A stretch of 64,000 nucleotides of DNA from Dermatophilaceae bacterium Sec6.4 (GTDB lineage Bacteria; Actinomycetota; Actinomycetes; Actinomycetales; Dermatophilaceae). How positions within the stretch are numbered: the stretch's first letter is position 1; each line of letters opens with the position of its first letter. The translations under genes were made by a program, and so were the position numbers. Under the pieces are notes generated by a model, which ran no database searches, was not told where the DNA came from, and saw only the letters and a program-made list of their open reading frames with translations. Below, piece by piece: positions 18,406 to 26,563 of this stretch. The stretch covers positions 124,001 through 188,000 of the forward strand of contig CP144172.1 in the NCBI GenBank assembly GCA_039636865.1, in the 5' to 3' direction.

Positions 18406-18828
18406 ATGTCAGCTGATGCAGAACAGATCCGAGTCGCGGCCCGTGCCGTCAGCCGGTTCGCGGGGGACGCGCGAGCGGCAGGGGTTGCCGTCACCGGCGC
18501 AGGTCATACCCGTTGGGAAAGCCTCGGCGCCAGGGAGTTCCGGGATCGCCTCGCCGAACGCCACCGCGAATTCAATTCTCGGGCGGGTGATCTGGAGGAG
18601 TTGAGCCGGTTGTTGATGAGCCATGCCCAGCATGTCGAGGCCAACCAGTTGGCCCTGTTGAAAGCCGCACTGGCCGTGGAGAAAACAGCAATCGCGGCTG
18701 CCGAACTTGCGGGGACGATCCAGCACGGAGCGAGTGATGCCGCGGACTACGCCGTGCAGTCGGGCAGGAACCTGCTCACCACCATGAACCCGTTGAACGG
18801 TCTGCACTCCATGGGCCGTGTTCGATGA
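18406..18828 (+). CDS. WXG100-like helical protein (possible type VII secretion-related)
   Basis: 140 residues, almost entirely helical. An N-terminal helix is followed by RWESLGAREFRDRLAERH with W37, then a second long helix rich in Leu, Ala and His (DLEELSRLLMSHAQHVEANQ). This W-x(5-6)-F-x-x-x-L pattern in a helix-turn-helix pair is the layout of WXG100-type proteins, although the exact WxG is WES-L-G here. The stop overlaps the ATG of the next gene (ATGA). The cassette continues with an unknown 209-residue protein and a hydrolase. No ESX/T7SS machinery lies in the window, so a secretion link is inference. Confidence 0.65.
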   Translation: MSADAEQIRVAARAVSRFAGDARAAGVAVTGAGHTRWESLGAREFRDRLAERHREFNSRAGDLEELSRLLMSHAQHVEANQLALLKAALAVEKTAIAAAELAGTIQHGASDAADYAVQSGRNLLTTMNPLNGLHSMGRVR

Positions 18829-19454
18829 GCACCGCGGTAGTGCAGCTTTCGGCTCCCAGCGACGAAGCACAGCAGTTGCAAGCCATGCTCGCGGTCACCT
18901 ATCCGCGGATAGAGATCGTGGCTGCCACCCCGACGCGGGTCGTGTCGTTTCAGGCCATTTACCAGGACGACGATTTCGTACTGGCCGGCGGAGCCGTCGG
19001 GGGGCCAGTGGTGACCTGCGGGACCGGGCCGGCTGCCGGCCTACCTGGTGCGATCGGTCAGCTTCTGCAAGCCCTCAGCGCGGCGACGTCGATCCCCCTG
19101 ACTCCCCGGTTCGGACAGGCTCCCGTGCTGGTACCCGATGCGCTGGTCCTGGCCGAAGACGTACGGGCGGGGGCGTTGGATGATCTGGTAACCGCTCTGC
19201 GGGTAGCTCACCTGGACCGTGTTCCGACGTGGTTGAGCGATATGGCTCATGGCGTCTGCGGGACCTTCCTCGTGCTGGTGACCGACGCCCACACGACTCG
19301 GATCGGTCTGCACCTGGTCGGACTTCCCAGCGGGTGGGGAGTGCTCGACGACACCGGCGGTGCGCTGTCGATGACGCCCCGGCACTTCGGGGACGTGCTC
19401 GTCGAACTGAACGAGATGTGCCTCATCGCCGCCTCGCTGGTCGTTGACCTGTGA
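18825..19454 (+). CDS. Hypothetical protein, second gene of the WXG100-like cassette
   Basis: 209 residues with no family that I recognise. It has no signal peptide or clear membrane helix. The sequence alternates short beta-like stretches (VVQLSA, IEIVAA, VVSFQAIYQ) with glycine-rich turns (LAGGAVGGPVVTCGTGPAAGLPG), then helices toward the C-terminus. Two cysteines are widely spaced. Its start overlaps the stop of the WXG100-like gene and its stop lies in a 7-base tandem repeat that leads into the hydrolase gene, so all three should be co-translated. It might be a chaperone or partner of the neighbouring proteins; that is a guess. Confidence 0.7.
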   Translation: MSTAVVQLSAPSDEAQQLQAMLAVTYPRIEIVAATPTRVVSFQAIYQDDDFVLAGGAVGGPVVTCGTGPAAGLPGAIGQLLQALSAATSIPLTPRFGQAPVLVPDALVLAEDVRAGALDDLVTALRVAHLDRVPTWLSDMAHGVCGTFLVLVTDAHTTRIGLHLVGLPSGWGVLDDTGGALSMTPRHFGDVLVELNEMCLIAASLVVDL

Positions 19455-19499
19455 TGCGTGACGTGTGATCCGTGACGCGTGACGTGTGATGGATGACGG
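19451..19499 (+). repeat. Seven tandem 7-base units (consensus GTGAYNN) at a gene junction
   Basis: Units read GTGATGC, GTGACGT, GTGATCC, GTGACGC, GTGACGT, GTGATGG and ATGACGG. A 14-base block GCGTGACGTGTGAT is repeated exactly 21 bases apart. The array spans the stop of the 209-residue protein gene and the start of the hydrolase gene, so a change in copy number would alter the stop-start distance. Confidence 0.85.
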
Positions 19500-20925
19500 G
19501 CCAGTCGCAATCAGCGGTGGTGCGGGCTCGACGGAGGCCCACTACGACGACATGCTGACCAGTGCCAGATTGGTCGATACCGCTGGTGACGCGGCGAGGG
19601 ATGCGCAGATCCGTCTGGTCCGGACGATGACTGCTCTACCTACCGCCGGCGCGGTCCTGTCACCGGGCTCTGCGCTGCAGGTAGCCGGTCAGGGCGCGCA
19701 GCTCACGATCGGATCCAGCAGTTTGATTGCGCTCGGCCTGGAACTGGAGATCATGGCGCGCGGGGTCCGCCTGAGCGTGCAGCTCTACCAGGCCAAGGAC
19801 ACGGCAGTTGCGGCCACCCTGACCACCTTCCACTTCGGCACTGCACTTCCTCATGTCGCAATCGTCCTGGCCGGCGTCGCCGATGTTGCGATCCACGAAA
19901 CTGCACTGGACATCGTGCTCGGTCCGATCCGCGACCCGCACCGGTACCCGGTCAACCCCATTGCAGTATTCGCGCGACACTTCCAGACGCATCTGTCCGC
20001 CGCTGAGCGGCACGACCCGGGCATCGTGGACGATGCCGTCCGCGCAGCACGGATCATGACGTGGGGTGTGCCCGGAATGGGCGGCAGCTTCGAGCATCAG
20101 GTCGCGACCATCCTGGCGGCCGGCTCGCACGTGGGCCTACTTCGCGATTCCACCCCGGTGAGGGTGACCCCGGTGAGCACCGTCTCCACCGTCAGCCCTG
20201 CAGCTACCGGCAGTATCGCCGGGCTGGTCAAAGCCGAAGCGGATACCGAAAGCGCGGGGAACTCCGCACGATCACGGCTGACGGTTGATCACCGGGTGGA
20301 CGCCCAGGGCCACGGCCACTGGGTGGTCAATGTCCCCGGCACCGAAAGCTGGTCACCGACGATGCCACCCAACCCCTCGGATGTGACCGCCAACCTACGC
20401 GGCATCGCAGGGGTGGACTCCAGCTTGTATCCGGCGGTGAGCACCGCACTTGCCATGGCGATGGCCGCGAAAGGCATCAAACCCGGCACCGAACCGGTCA
20501 TGTTGGTCGGCCACAGCCAGGGCGGGATCCTGGCAGCGCGCCTCGCCGCCAACGCGCAGTTCCGCACCCGCTACAACGTCACCCACCTGCTGACCATCGC
20601 GGCCCCGGAGTCGCGGATCACGATCCCGAAATCGGTGCAGGCACTGTCCATCGAGCACACCGCAGACCCCGTGCCACGGCTGGACACGATCGGCAGAACC
20701 GACGCCAAGAACCGCATCCGAGCCGTCATCGATCCCCGATCTTCGATGGATCCCACAAAAAAGGGCCTGATCGACGAGCACGACGGGCAGCTGTATGCCA
20801 GGACCGCCAAGAGGTACCTGGGCCCGGACAACACAAACCCGACGCTACGTCGTTGGTACACCGACACACACGGCTTCATGAATGGGACCGGCGACCGGTA
20901 CACCTACAACCTCAGTCGTCCATGA
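19489..20925 (+). CDS. Alpha/beta hydrolase with a helical N-terminal domain
   Basis: 478 residues from the ATG at 19489; a GTG one codon upstream would also serve. Residues about 1-150 are helical and alanine-rich, with a stretch like LGLELEIMARGVRLSVQLYQ that recalls ESX-type helical domains. Residues about 270-470 form a lipase-like hydrolase: VVNVPGTESW, nucleophile elbow GHSQGG with S343, then HTADPVPRLD, which could hold the acid, and DTHGFM, which could hold the histidine. There is no signal peptide. The order WXG100-like/unknown/hydrolase suggests that the helical domain pairs with the small protein. Substrate and location are unknown. Confidence 0.75.
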   Translation: MDDGPVAISGGAGSTEAHYDDMLTSARLVDTAGDAARDAQIRLVRTMTALPTAGAVLSPGSALQVAGQGAQLTIGSSSLIALGLELEIMARGVRLSVQLYQAKDTAVAATLTTFHFGTALPHVAIVLAGVADVAIHETALDIVLGPIRDPHRYPVNPIAVFARHFQTHLSAAERHDPGIVDDAVRAARIMTWGVPGMGGSFEHQVATILAAGSHVGLLRDSTPVRVTPVSTVSTVSPAATGSIAGLVKAEADTESAGNSARSRLTVDHRVDAQGHGHWVVNVPGTESWSPTMPPNPSDVTANLRGIAGVDSSLYPAVSTALAMAMAAKGIKPGTEPVMLVGHSQGGILAARLAANAQFRTRYNVTHLLTIAAPESRITIPKSVQALSIEHTADPVPRLDTIGRTDAKNRIRAVIDPRSSMDPTKKGLIDEHDGQLYARTAKRYLGPDNTNPTLRRWYTDTHGFMNGTGDRYTYNLSRP

Positions 20926-20942
20926 AGAGTTACTTCCGGCCA

Positions 20943-22901
20943 TCAGACGCCGACGGTTTCCTCCTCATCCACGGCGGCACCTTCGAACTGCGACATGTAG
21001 AGCCGGTAGTACGCGCCGCGTTCCTGCATCAGCTGTTCGTGCCCACCCTGCTCGACGATCGCGCCGTCCTGCATCACCAGGATGGTGTCGGCATCCCGGA
21101 TCGTCGAGAGCCGGTGTGCGATCACGAAACTGGTCCGATCCGACCGCAGCGCAGCCATCGCCTGCTGCAACATCACCTCGGTGCGGGTATCGACCGACGA
21201 GGTTGCTTCGTCCAGAATCAGCAGCGCCGGGTCCGCCAGGAACGCCCGGGCAATGGTGATCAGCTGGCGTTCACCGGAGGACAGATTCGAGGCTTCCTCG
21301 TCGATCACCGTGTCGTACCCGTCGGGCAGTGCGCGAACGAACCGGTCCACGAACGTCGCCTCGGCGGCAGCCAGGATCTCTTCGTCACTGGCGCCGATGC
21401 GGCCGTAGGCGATGTTCTCCCAGATCGTGCCGTGGAAGAGCCAGGTGTCCTGCAGGACCATCCCGATGCGGGACCGAAGCTGCGAGCGCGGCACCGACGC
21501 GATGTCGATCCCGTCGAGCCGGATCGCTCCGCTGCTCAGATCGTAAAAGCGCATCACCAGGTTCACCAGCGTCGTTTTTCCGGCACCTGTCGGTCCTACG
21601 ATCGCCACTGTCCGGCCCGGCTGGACCTGCAGCGACAGGTGCTGGATGAGGGGACGGTCGGCCTCGTACCCGAAGGACACATCCTCAAAATCCACCCGGC
21701 CGATGGTGTGGCCCAGCTTCCCTGTCCCATCTGTACTTTCTTCGGGAGCATCCAGCACCTCGAAGACCCGCTCGGCGCTCGCGACCCCGGACTGCATCAG
21801 ATTGACCATTGACGCCAGCTGGGTCAGCGGCTGGGTGAACTGCCGCGTGTACTGGACGAACGCGGTGACTTCGCCCAGCGTCATCGTGCCGGACGCTATC
21901 CGCAAGCCGCCGAGCACACATACGACGACGTACTGCAGGTTGCCGACGAACATCATGATCGGCATCACCAGGCTGCTGATGAACTGGGCGCGGTAACTGA
22001 CATCGCGTAGTTCGGCGTTCTTCTCATCGAACGCTGCCCGCACCTGGGGAGTACGACCGAAGACCTTGACGAGTTCGTGCCCGCTGAAAGTCTCCTCGAT
22101 CTGCGCGTTGAGCTCACCGGTGTGTTTCCACTGAGCCACGAAATAACGCTGCGAGCGCTTCATCACCGCGCGGGTCACCAGCATGACCAACGGAATGGCG
22201 ATCATCGCGATCAGCGTCAACCACCACGAAATGGTCAGCATCATCGCGACCACCCCGAAAACGGTCAGCCCGTTCACGAACAGTTGGCTCAACGTCTGCT
22301 GCATCGACTGGCCGATATTGTCGATGTCATTGGTAACGCGCGAGAGCAGTTCGCCCCGCGGCTGACCATCGAGGTACCGCAGTGGCACCCGGCCGACCTT
22401 GTCCTCGACCTCGCTGCGCAGGGCGCACATGGTGCGTTGGATCGAACGGTTCAGCAATCGGGCCTGCACCAGTTGGGTGCCCGAGGCAAACAGGTAGCAC
22501 CCGAGCACGATGAGCAGGACCCGGGCCACCTGTCCGAAGTCGATACCGATCCCGGGCACGAGGTGCAGACGGTCCAGCATGTCTGCGTAGGTGCTCTCAC
22601 CGCGTGCCCGCAGACCGGCCACTACGCTCTGCTTGCTCGCGCCGGCCGGTAGTCGGCCCGATATGGCACCGGAATTGATGGCGTCGACTGCGGTGCCGAG
22701 GATCCTCGGCGCAATGACGCTCAGCGTGACCGAGGCGATGGTCAACACGAACACCGCGATCATGCTGGCGCGCTCGGGCCGCAGCAGGCCCACGAGCCGG
22801 CGGCTGGAACCCTTGAAGTCCTGCGTCTTCTCAGCCATCCCCACGCCCATTCCTGGGCCGCCCTGCCGCCGCATCGGCGGACGATGGCTCTGGGTGCTCA
22901 T
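20943..22901 (-). CDS. ABC exporter half-transporter, catalytically intact subunit
   Basis: 652 residues: six membrane helices (about 45-355) fused to a nucleotide-binding domain (about 400-640). Walker A is GPTGAGKTT, Walker B LLILDEATSSVD keeps the catalytic Glu, and the H-loop IAHRLST keeps the His. The signature motif is LSSGERQ rather than LSGGQ. The N-terminal 40 residues are polar. Its ATG overlaps the stop of the next exporter gene (ATGA). Together they fit a heterodimeric multidrug-type exporter such as TM287/288, LmrCD or BmrCD. A TetR gene heads the operon. Substrate unknown. Confidence 0.94.
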   Translation of the reverse strand: MSTQSHRPPMRRQGGPGMGVGMAEKTQDFKGSSRRLVGLLRPERASMIAVFVLTIASVTLSVIAPRILGTAVDAINSGAISGRLPAGASKQSVVAGLRARGESTYADMLDRLHLVPGIGIDFGQVARVLLIVLGCYLFASGTQLVQARLLNRSIQRTMCALRSEVEDKVGRVPLRYLDGQPRGELLSRVTNDIDNIGQSMQQTLSQLFVNGLTVFGVVAMMLTISWWLTLIAMIAIPLVMLVTRAVMKRSQRYFVAQWKHTGELNAQIEETFSGHELVKVFGRTPQVRAAFDEKNAELRDVSYRAQFISSLVMPIMMFVGNLQYVVVCVLGGLRIASGTMTLGEVTAFVQYTRQFTQPLTQLASMVNLMQSGVASAERVFEVLDAPEESTDGTGKLGHTIGRVDFEDVSFGYEADRPLIQHLSLQVQPGRTVAIVGPTGAGKTTLVNLVMRFYDLSSGAIRLDGIDIASVPRSQLRSRIGMVLQDTWLFHGTIWENIAYGRIGASDEEILAAAEATFVDRFVRALPDGYDTVIDEEASNLSSGERQLITIARAFLADPALLILDEATSSVDTRTEVMLQQAMAALRSDRTSFVIAHRLSTIRDADTILVMQDGAIVEQGGHEQLMQERGAYYRLYMSQFEGAAVDEEETVGV

Positions 22902-24628
22902 GCCGCCTCCTGCACTCGCTGGGACTGGACGATTTCCCGGTAGGTCGGGCAGCTCCGGGCAAGTTCGTCGTGTGTGCCCACTCCCACCACGGCGCCGCCA
23001 TCGAGCACCACGATCTGGTCGGCCTCAGCGATGGTTGAAATTCGTTGCGCGACAATAAAAACTGTCGCATCGCGAAGTTTGGGTGCCAGCGCTGTGCGCA
23101 ACCGTCTGTCCGTTGCCAGGTCGAGCGCCGAGAACGAATCATCGAACAGATAGATGCGTGGCGAAGCGACCAGCGCGCGGGCAATACACAGTCGCTGACG
23201 CTGACCACCGGACAGATTGCTGCCGCCCTGATTGACGGGGGCATCCAGCCCACCGTCCAGGCCCTGCACGAAGTCGGTGGCCTGCGAGATCGCAATGGCT
23301 TCCCACAGCTGCTCATCGGTGACCTCGGGGTTGCCGTAGCGAAGGTTCGAGGCAATGGTTCCGCTGAAGAGATACGGCTGTTGCGGCACGATCCCGACGT
23401 GGCCCCACAAGTCGTTCGGATCCATGTCGCGCACGTCGACGCCGTCGACGCTGACGCTGCCTTCACTCGCGTCGAACAGTCGGGCCACCAGCGAGATCAG
23501 CGTCGACTTACCCGACCCGGTGGAGCCGATCACGGCGACAGTCTGCCCGGGGCGCGCCGTCAGGTTGACCCCCTGCAAGACCGGCTTGTCCGCGCCTGGA
23601 TACTGCATCGACACACCCTCGAACCGGACGATCCCGCTGACCTCGTCCGGGACGACAGCATGTAACGGTGGCCGCACGGAGGGCTGAGTCTGCAGCACCT
23701 CTTGGATCCGCTCGGCGGCGACCGCCGCACGCGGGATCAACATGAACATGAATGTCGCCATCATCACCGAACTCAGAATCTGGATCAGATACGTCATGTA
23801 CGCGGTCAGCGAGCCGATCTGGATCTGGCCGCTGCCGACCTGATGCCCGCCGAACCACCAGACCGCCACCGTCGAGAAGTTCATCACGAGCAACACGGTG
23901 GGAAACAGTGATGCCATGAGGTATCCGACACGGGTCGAGGTGTCGGTCAGCTCCTCGTTCGCCTTCGCGAAACGGGTCCGCTCGTACGGTTCCCGGACAA
24001 AGGCCCGGATTACCCGGACCCCCGAAAGATGCTCGCGCAGCACCCGGTTCACCGCATCGACACGCACCTGCATCTGTCGGAACCCGGGAACCATCCGGCG
24101 CACGATCAGCCCGACGGACACCCCGAGGGTAACCATCGCGACGATCATCAACGGTGCGAGCGGGGCGTCCTCACGTAGCGACATGACCACTGCGCCGACC
24201 ATCATGATCGGCGCCGAGACCATCAGCGTGCAGGCCATCAGCAGCACCCGTTGGACCTGTTGAACATCGTTGGTGTTGCGGGTGATCAACGACGGGGCGC
24301 CGAACTGGTTGACCTCCCGAGCCGAGAACTGGGTGACCTTCCCGAAGATCGCCCCCCGCACGTCGCGTCCGAACGACATAGCGATCATCGACCCGAAGAA
24401 TGCCGACGCCACTGCTGCACCCACCTGTACGACTGTGATGAGCAGCATCCAGCCGCCGAGCCGCCAGATCAGACCCGTGTCACCGCGGGCGACGCCGTTG
24501 TCGAGGATGTCAGCGTTCAGCCCCGGCAGATACAGCTGGCAGGCGACGCTCATCAGTTGGGCGATGACCAGTGCAACCAGTAGCGCTGCAAACGGCCGAA
24601 GGTAGTGCCGCAGTAGACGAGCCAACAT
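22898..24628 (-). CDS. ABC exporter half-transporter, degenerate-site subunit
   Basis: 576 residues with six membrane helices (about 12-310) and a C-terminal nucleotide-binding domain. Walker A GSTGSGKST and the signature LSGGQRQ are canonical, but Walker B reads IYLFDDSFSALD, with Asp in place of the catalytic Glu, and the H-loop reads VAQRIST, with Gln in place of His. These are exactly the changes of the degenerate site in heterodimeric exporters. The partner subunit encoded immediately downstream has the complementary atypical signature LSSGE. The ATG at 24628 lies three bases after the tetR stop, so tetR and both halves form one operon. Confidence 0.94.
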   Translation of the reverse strand: MLARLLRHYLRPFAALLVALVIAQLMSVACQLYLPGLNADILDNGVARGDTGLIWRLGGWMLLITVVQVGAAVASAFFGSMIAMSFGRDVRGAIFGKVTQFSAREVNQFGAPSLITRNTNDVQQVQRVLLMACTLMVSAPIMMVGAVVMSLREDAPLAPLMIVAMVTLGVSVGLIVRRMVPGFRQMQVRVDAVNRVLREHLSGVRVIRAFVREPYERTRFAKANEELTDTSTRVGYLMASLFPTVLLVMNFSTVAVWWFGGHQVGSGQIQIGSLTAYMTYLIQILSSVMMATFMFMLIPRAAVAAERIQEVLQTQPSVRPPLHAVVPDEVSGIVRFEGVSMQYPGADKPVLQGVNLTARPGQTVAVIGSTGSGKSTLISLVARLFDASEGSVSVDGVDVRDMDPNDLWGHVGIVPQQPYLFSGTIASNLRYGNPEVTDEQLWEAIAISQATDFVQGLDGGLDAPVNQGGSNLSGGQRQRLCIARALVASPRIYLFDDSFSALDLATDRRLRTALAPKLRDATVFIVAQRISTIAEADQIVVLDGGAVVGVGTHDELARSCPTYREIVQSQRVQEAA

Positions 24629-24631
24629 TGT

Positions 24632-25255
24632 TCAGGCCTTCCGTGCGGATAGAGCCGATGACCCCGGTCGCCGCAACGCTCCGTACAGCAGGATGTCGAC
24701 CGTCTGCTCGGGCGTGAGCGTGCGGCCGTGTGCAATTTCGTGATGACTTCCGGCAAAGGCCAACAGACGCACGATATGGACGAATTCCGCTACCGGCAGT
24801 GCGAGTTCGCCTTCGTGTCGCTCCAACAGCTGATGCAGTACTGACGCCGTGTCAGCACGGATTCGATCGGCGGATTCGCTGACTACGTGTCCCGGTGGCG
24901 CGCTCAGCCCCAGTGCTCTCATAATTTTGAAAGTGGCGCCGAGCCGGGCGTGGAGCACGCGGACGATATCGACGAGCAGGTCCCGCAACGGCTGCTCCGC
25001 GTCTATCCGGCTCAGTTGCCGCAAGAACTGCCCCGGATCGAAGGTGCGCTGCACGACAGCCGCGCGCAGCTCTTCTTTCGTGGCGAATACCCGAAAGATG
25101 GTGCCTTCGGCGATGTGCGCGGCCTGGGCGATCTGCCGTGTCGTGGGCATCGTTTCGTGCTCACGCATCGCCTCGATGGTCGCCTCCACAATCGCCGCCC
25201 TACGTGCCTCAGGAGTCATTGCGGCAGCGCGGCGCGACGTCGGCGGTACAGGCAT
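24632..25255 (-). CDS. TetR-family repressor of the ABC exporter operon
   Basis: 207 residues from the ATG at 25255. A GTG at 25282 is in frame but lies inside the palindromic operator, so it is less likely. The N-terminal helix-turn-helix is TTRQIAQAAHIAEGTIFRVFATKEEL (described as positions about 38-63); the C-terminal 140 residues are the ligand and dimer domain. A perfect palindrome lies 16-35 bases upstream of the start. The gene is first in the operon with the two exporter genes, so auto-repression lifted by an exported compound is the expected logic. Confidence 0.9.
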   Translation of the reverse strand: MPVPPTSRRAAAMTPEARRAAIVEATIEAMREHETMPTTRQIAQAAHIAEGTIFRVFATKEELRAAVVQRTFDPGQFLRQLSRIDAEQPLRDLLVDIVRVLHARLGATFKIMRALGLSAPPGHVVSESADRIRADTASVLHQLLERHEGELALPVAEFVHIVRLLAFAGSHHEIAHGRTLTPEQTVDILLYGALRRPGSSALSARKA

Positions 25256-25263
25256 ACTCGCGA

Positions 25264-25290
25264 ATCTAACATGAGTGAGCACTCACTCAT
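25264..25290 (-). promoter_or_regulatory. TetR operator and probable -10 box of the exporter operon
   Basis: Perfect inverted repeat ATGAGTGA-GCAC-TCACTCAT at 25271-25290, in the 42-base gap between the hydrolase stop and the tetR start. On the minus strand a TTAGAT -10-like box follows at 25269-25264, so a bound dimer would cover the promoter. Confidence 0.75.
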
Positions 25291-25297
25291 GTCGGCA

Positions 25298-25951
25298 CTA
25301 CGTAGTGACGTCGCGCAGCGTTCGGGTGAGGAAGCGTGCTGCCATCGAATGCACCCGACCCGCGCGCCACATCAGCGGATGCGACCCGCTGACCGACTCG
25401 AACCGCGCATCTCCGCCGGCCTGCTGAATCCGACGCACCAGATCCTCGGACGCTTCGGCATCGGTGACCGTGTCGATGGAGCCGTGCACGACAAGCGTGG
25501 GCTTGCCCAGAAAGTCGTGCCCGTTGTAGGCATCCGACATCCAGGGGGCCAGTGATACGACGCTGCGGACCTCCGGACGCGTGACCACCGCAAACGCCAA
25601 CCGGCCGCCGAGCGAGTGTCCGAGCAGACCGATCGGTAACCCGGGGTAGGTCGCAACCAGCCGGTCCAGTGCCCATTCGGCGTCCAGAATCGGCGAGCCG
25701 GCAGCGCCGTTCCAACCTCGAACGGCATTGCGCAGCAGCGCAACTTTGAGGTGGCCACCGGTGCGCCCGTGAATCGCGCGCGCAGCCAGGACCAGCCGCA
25801 GGTACCCGGGGTCGAATCTCGGCGTCGGCACCATGCTGCGCGGTGCGCCCCCGTGCAACGCGAGCACAATGCCTCGGGCCCGATATGCCGAGGGAAGTAT
25901 GAGATGCGGTTGCGCGCCGTCATGCCTGGGGCCGACCTCCGTGCGCGCCAC
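25298..25951 (-). CDS. Alpha/beta hydrolase
   Basis: 217 residues from a GTG at 25951 that overlaps the dcd stop by one base (TAGTG). The frame continues upstream inside dcd, but the N-terminus from here, ARTEVGPRHDGAQPHLILPS, then leads into the first strand IVLALHGGAP, which holds the oxyanion-hole HGG. The nucleophile elbow is GLLGHSLGG, the acid is probably the Asp in VVHGSIDTVTD, and the histidine lies in SGSHPLM. It belongs to the dienelactone-hydrolase/lysophospholipase-like group. The coupling to dcd looks incidental; I cannot name a substrate. Confidence 0.8.
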   Translation of the reverse strand: MARTEVGPRHDGAQPHLILPSAYRARGIVLALHGGAPRSMVPTPRFDPGYLRLVLAARAIHGRTGGHLKVALLRNAVRGWNGAAGSPILDAEWALDRLVATYPGLPIGLLGHSLGGRLAFAVVTRPEVRSVVSLAPWMSDAYNGHDFLGKPTLVVHGSIDTVTDAEASEDLVRRIQQAGGDARFESVSGSHPLMWRAGRVHSMAARFLTRTLRDVTT

Positions 25952-26526
25952 TAGACCTGTGTGCGGTGGAAGTTGCTGAACGACCGGCTGGCTGTGGGGC
26001 CGCGCTGGTTTTGGTAGTGCGAGCCGTACTTCGCGCTGCCGTAGGGGTTCTCGGCAGGGGAGGACAGCTGGAAGAAACACAGCTGTCCGATCTTCATGCC
26101 CGGCCACAGTTTGATCGGCAGAGTCGCGACGTTGGACAGTTCCAACGTCACGTGACCGCTGAATCCCGGGTCGACAAATCCCGCCGTCGCGTGGGTCAAC
26201 AGGCCGAGACGCCCGAGGCTGGACTTACCCTCCACTCGCGCTGCGACGTCGTCGGGCAGCGTGACCTGCTCATACGTCGAGCCGAGCACGAATTCTCCCG
26301 GGTGCAACACGAAGGGCTCGCCCGGCTCAGCTTCCACCAACCGGGTCAGATCGGCCTGGTCGGCCGCCGGGTCGATGAACGGGTATTTGTGATTGTCGAA
26401 GAGCCGGAAATACCGGTCCATCCGGATGTCGATACTGGAGGGCTGGATCATCGTCGCGTCGTACGGGTCGATGCGGACCCGCCCCGCGTCGATCTGCGCG
26501 CGGATGTCGCGATCTGAGAGAAGCAC
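25951..26526 (-). CDS. dcd: dCTP deaminase (probably bifunctional, forming dUMP)
   Basis: 191 residues, the normal Dcd length. It deaminates dCTP toward dUTP for thymidylate synthesis. The trimeric dUTPase-like fold is clear: [27 protein letters not shown], the conserved [12 protein letters not shown], and [21 protein letters not shown] with the catalytic glutamate. Mycobacterial Dcd also has dUTPase activity and yields dUMP directly. The same may hold here, but I cannot confirm it from sequence. The downstream alpha/beta hydrolase overlaps by one base. Confidence 0.96.
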   Translation of the reverse strand: MLLSDRDIRAQIDAGRVRIDPYDATMIQPSSIDIRMDRYFRLFDNHKYPFIDPAADQADLTRLVEAEPGEPFVLHPGEFVLGSTYEQVTLPDDVAARVEGKSSLGRLGLLTHATAGFVDPGFSGHVTLELSNVATLPIKLWPGMKIGQLCFFQLSSPAENPYGSAKYGSHYQNQRGPTASRSFSNFHRTQV

Positions 26527-26563
26527 AGGGCGAGATTACCGGGCCAACCAGGCAGGTCTGCCC

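Noticed and set aside
19451..19499. CRISPR array
   Set aside because: The units are seven bases long with no spacers; no cas genes are present in the window.
17046..20925. Biosynthetic gene cluster around the P450
   Set aside because: No synthase, transferase or redox partner genes are next to it; the neighbours form a different cassette and a divergent promoter region.
25255..25282. Upstream GTG at 25282 as the tetR start
   Set aside because: It lies inside the palindromic operator and upstream of a good -10 box; the ATG at 25255 gives a normal TetR N-terminus.
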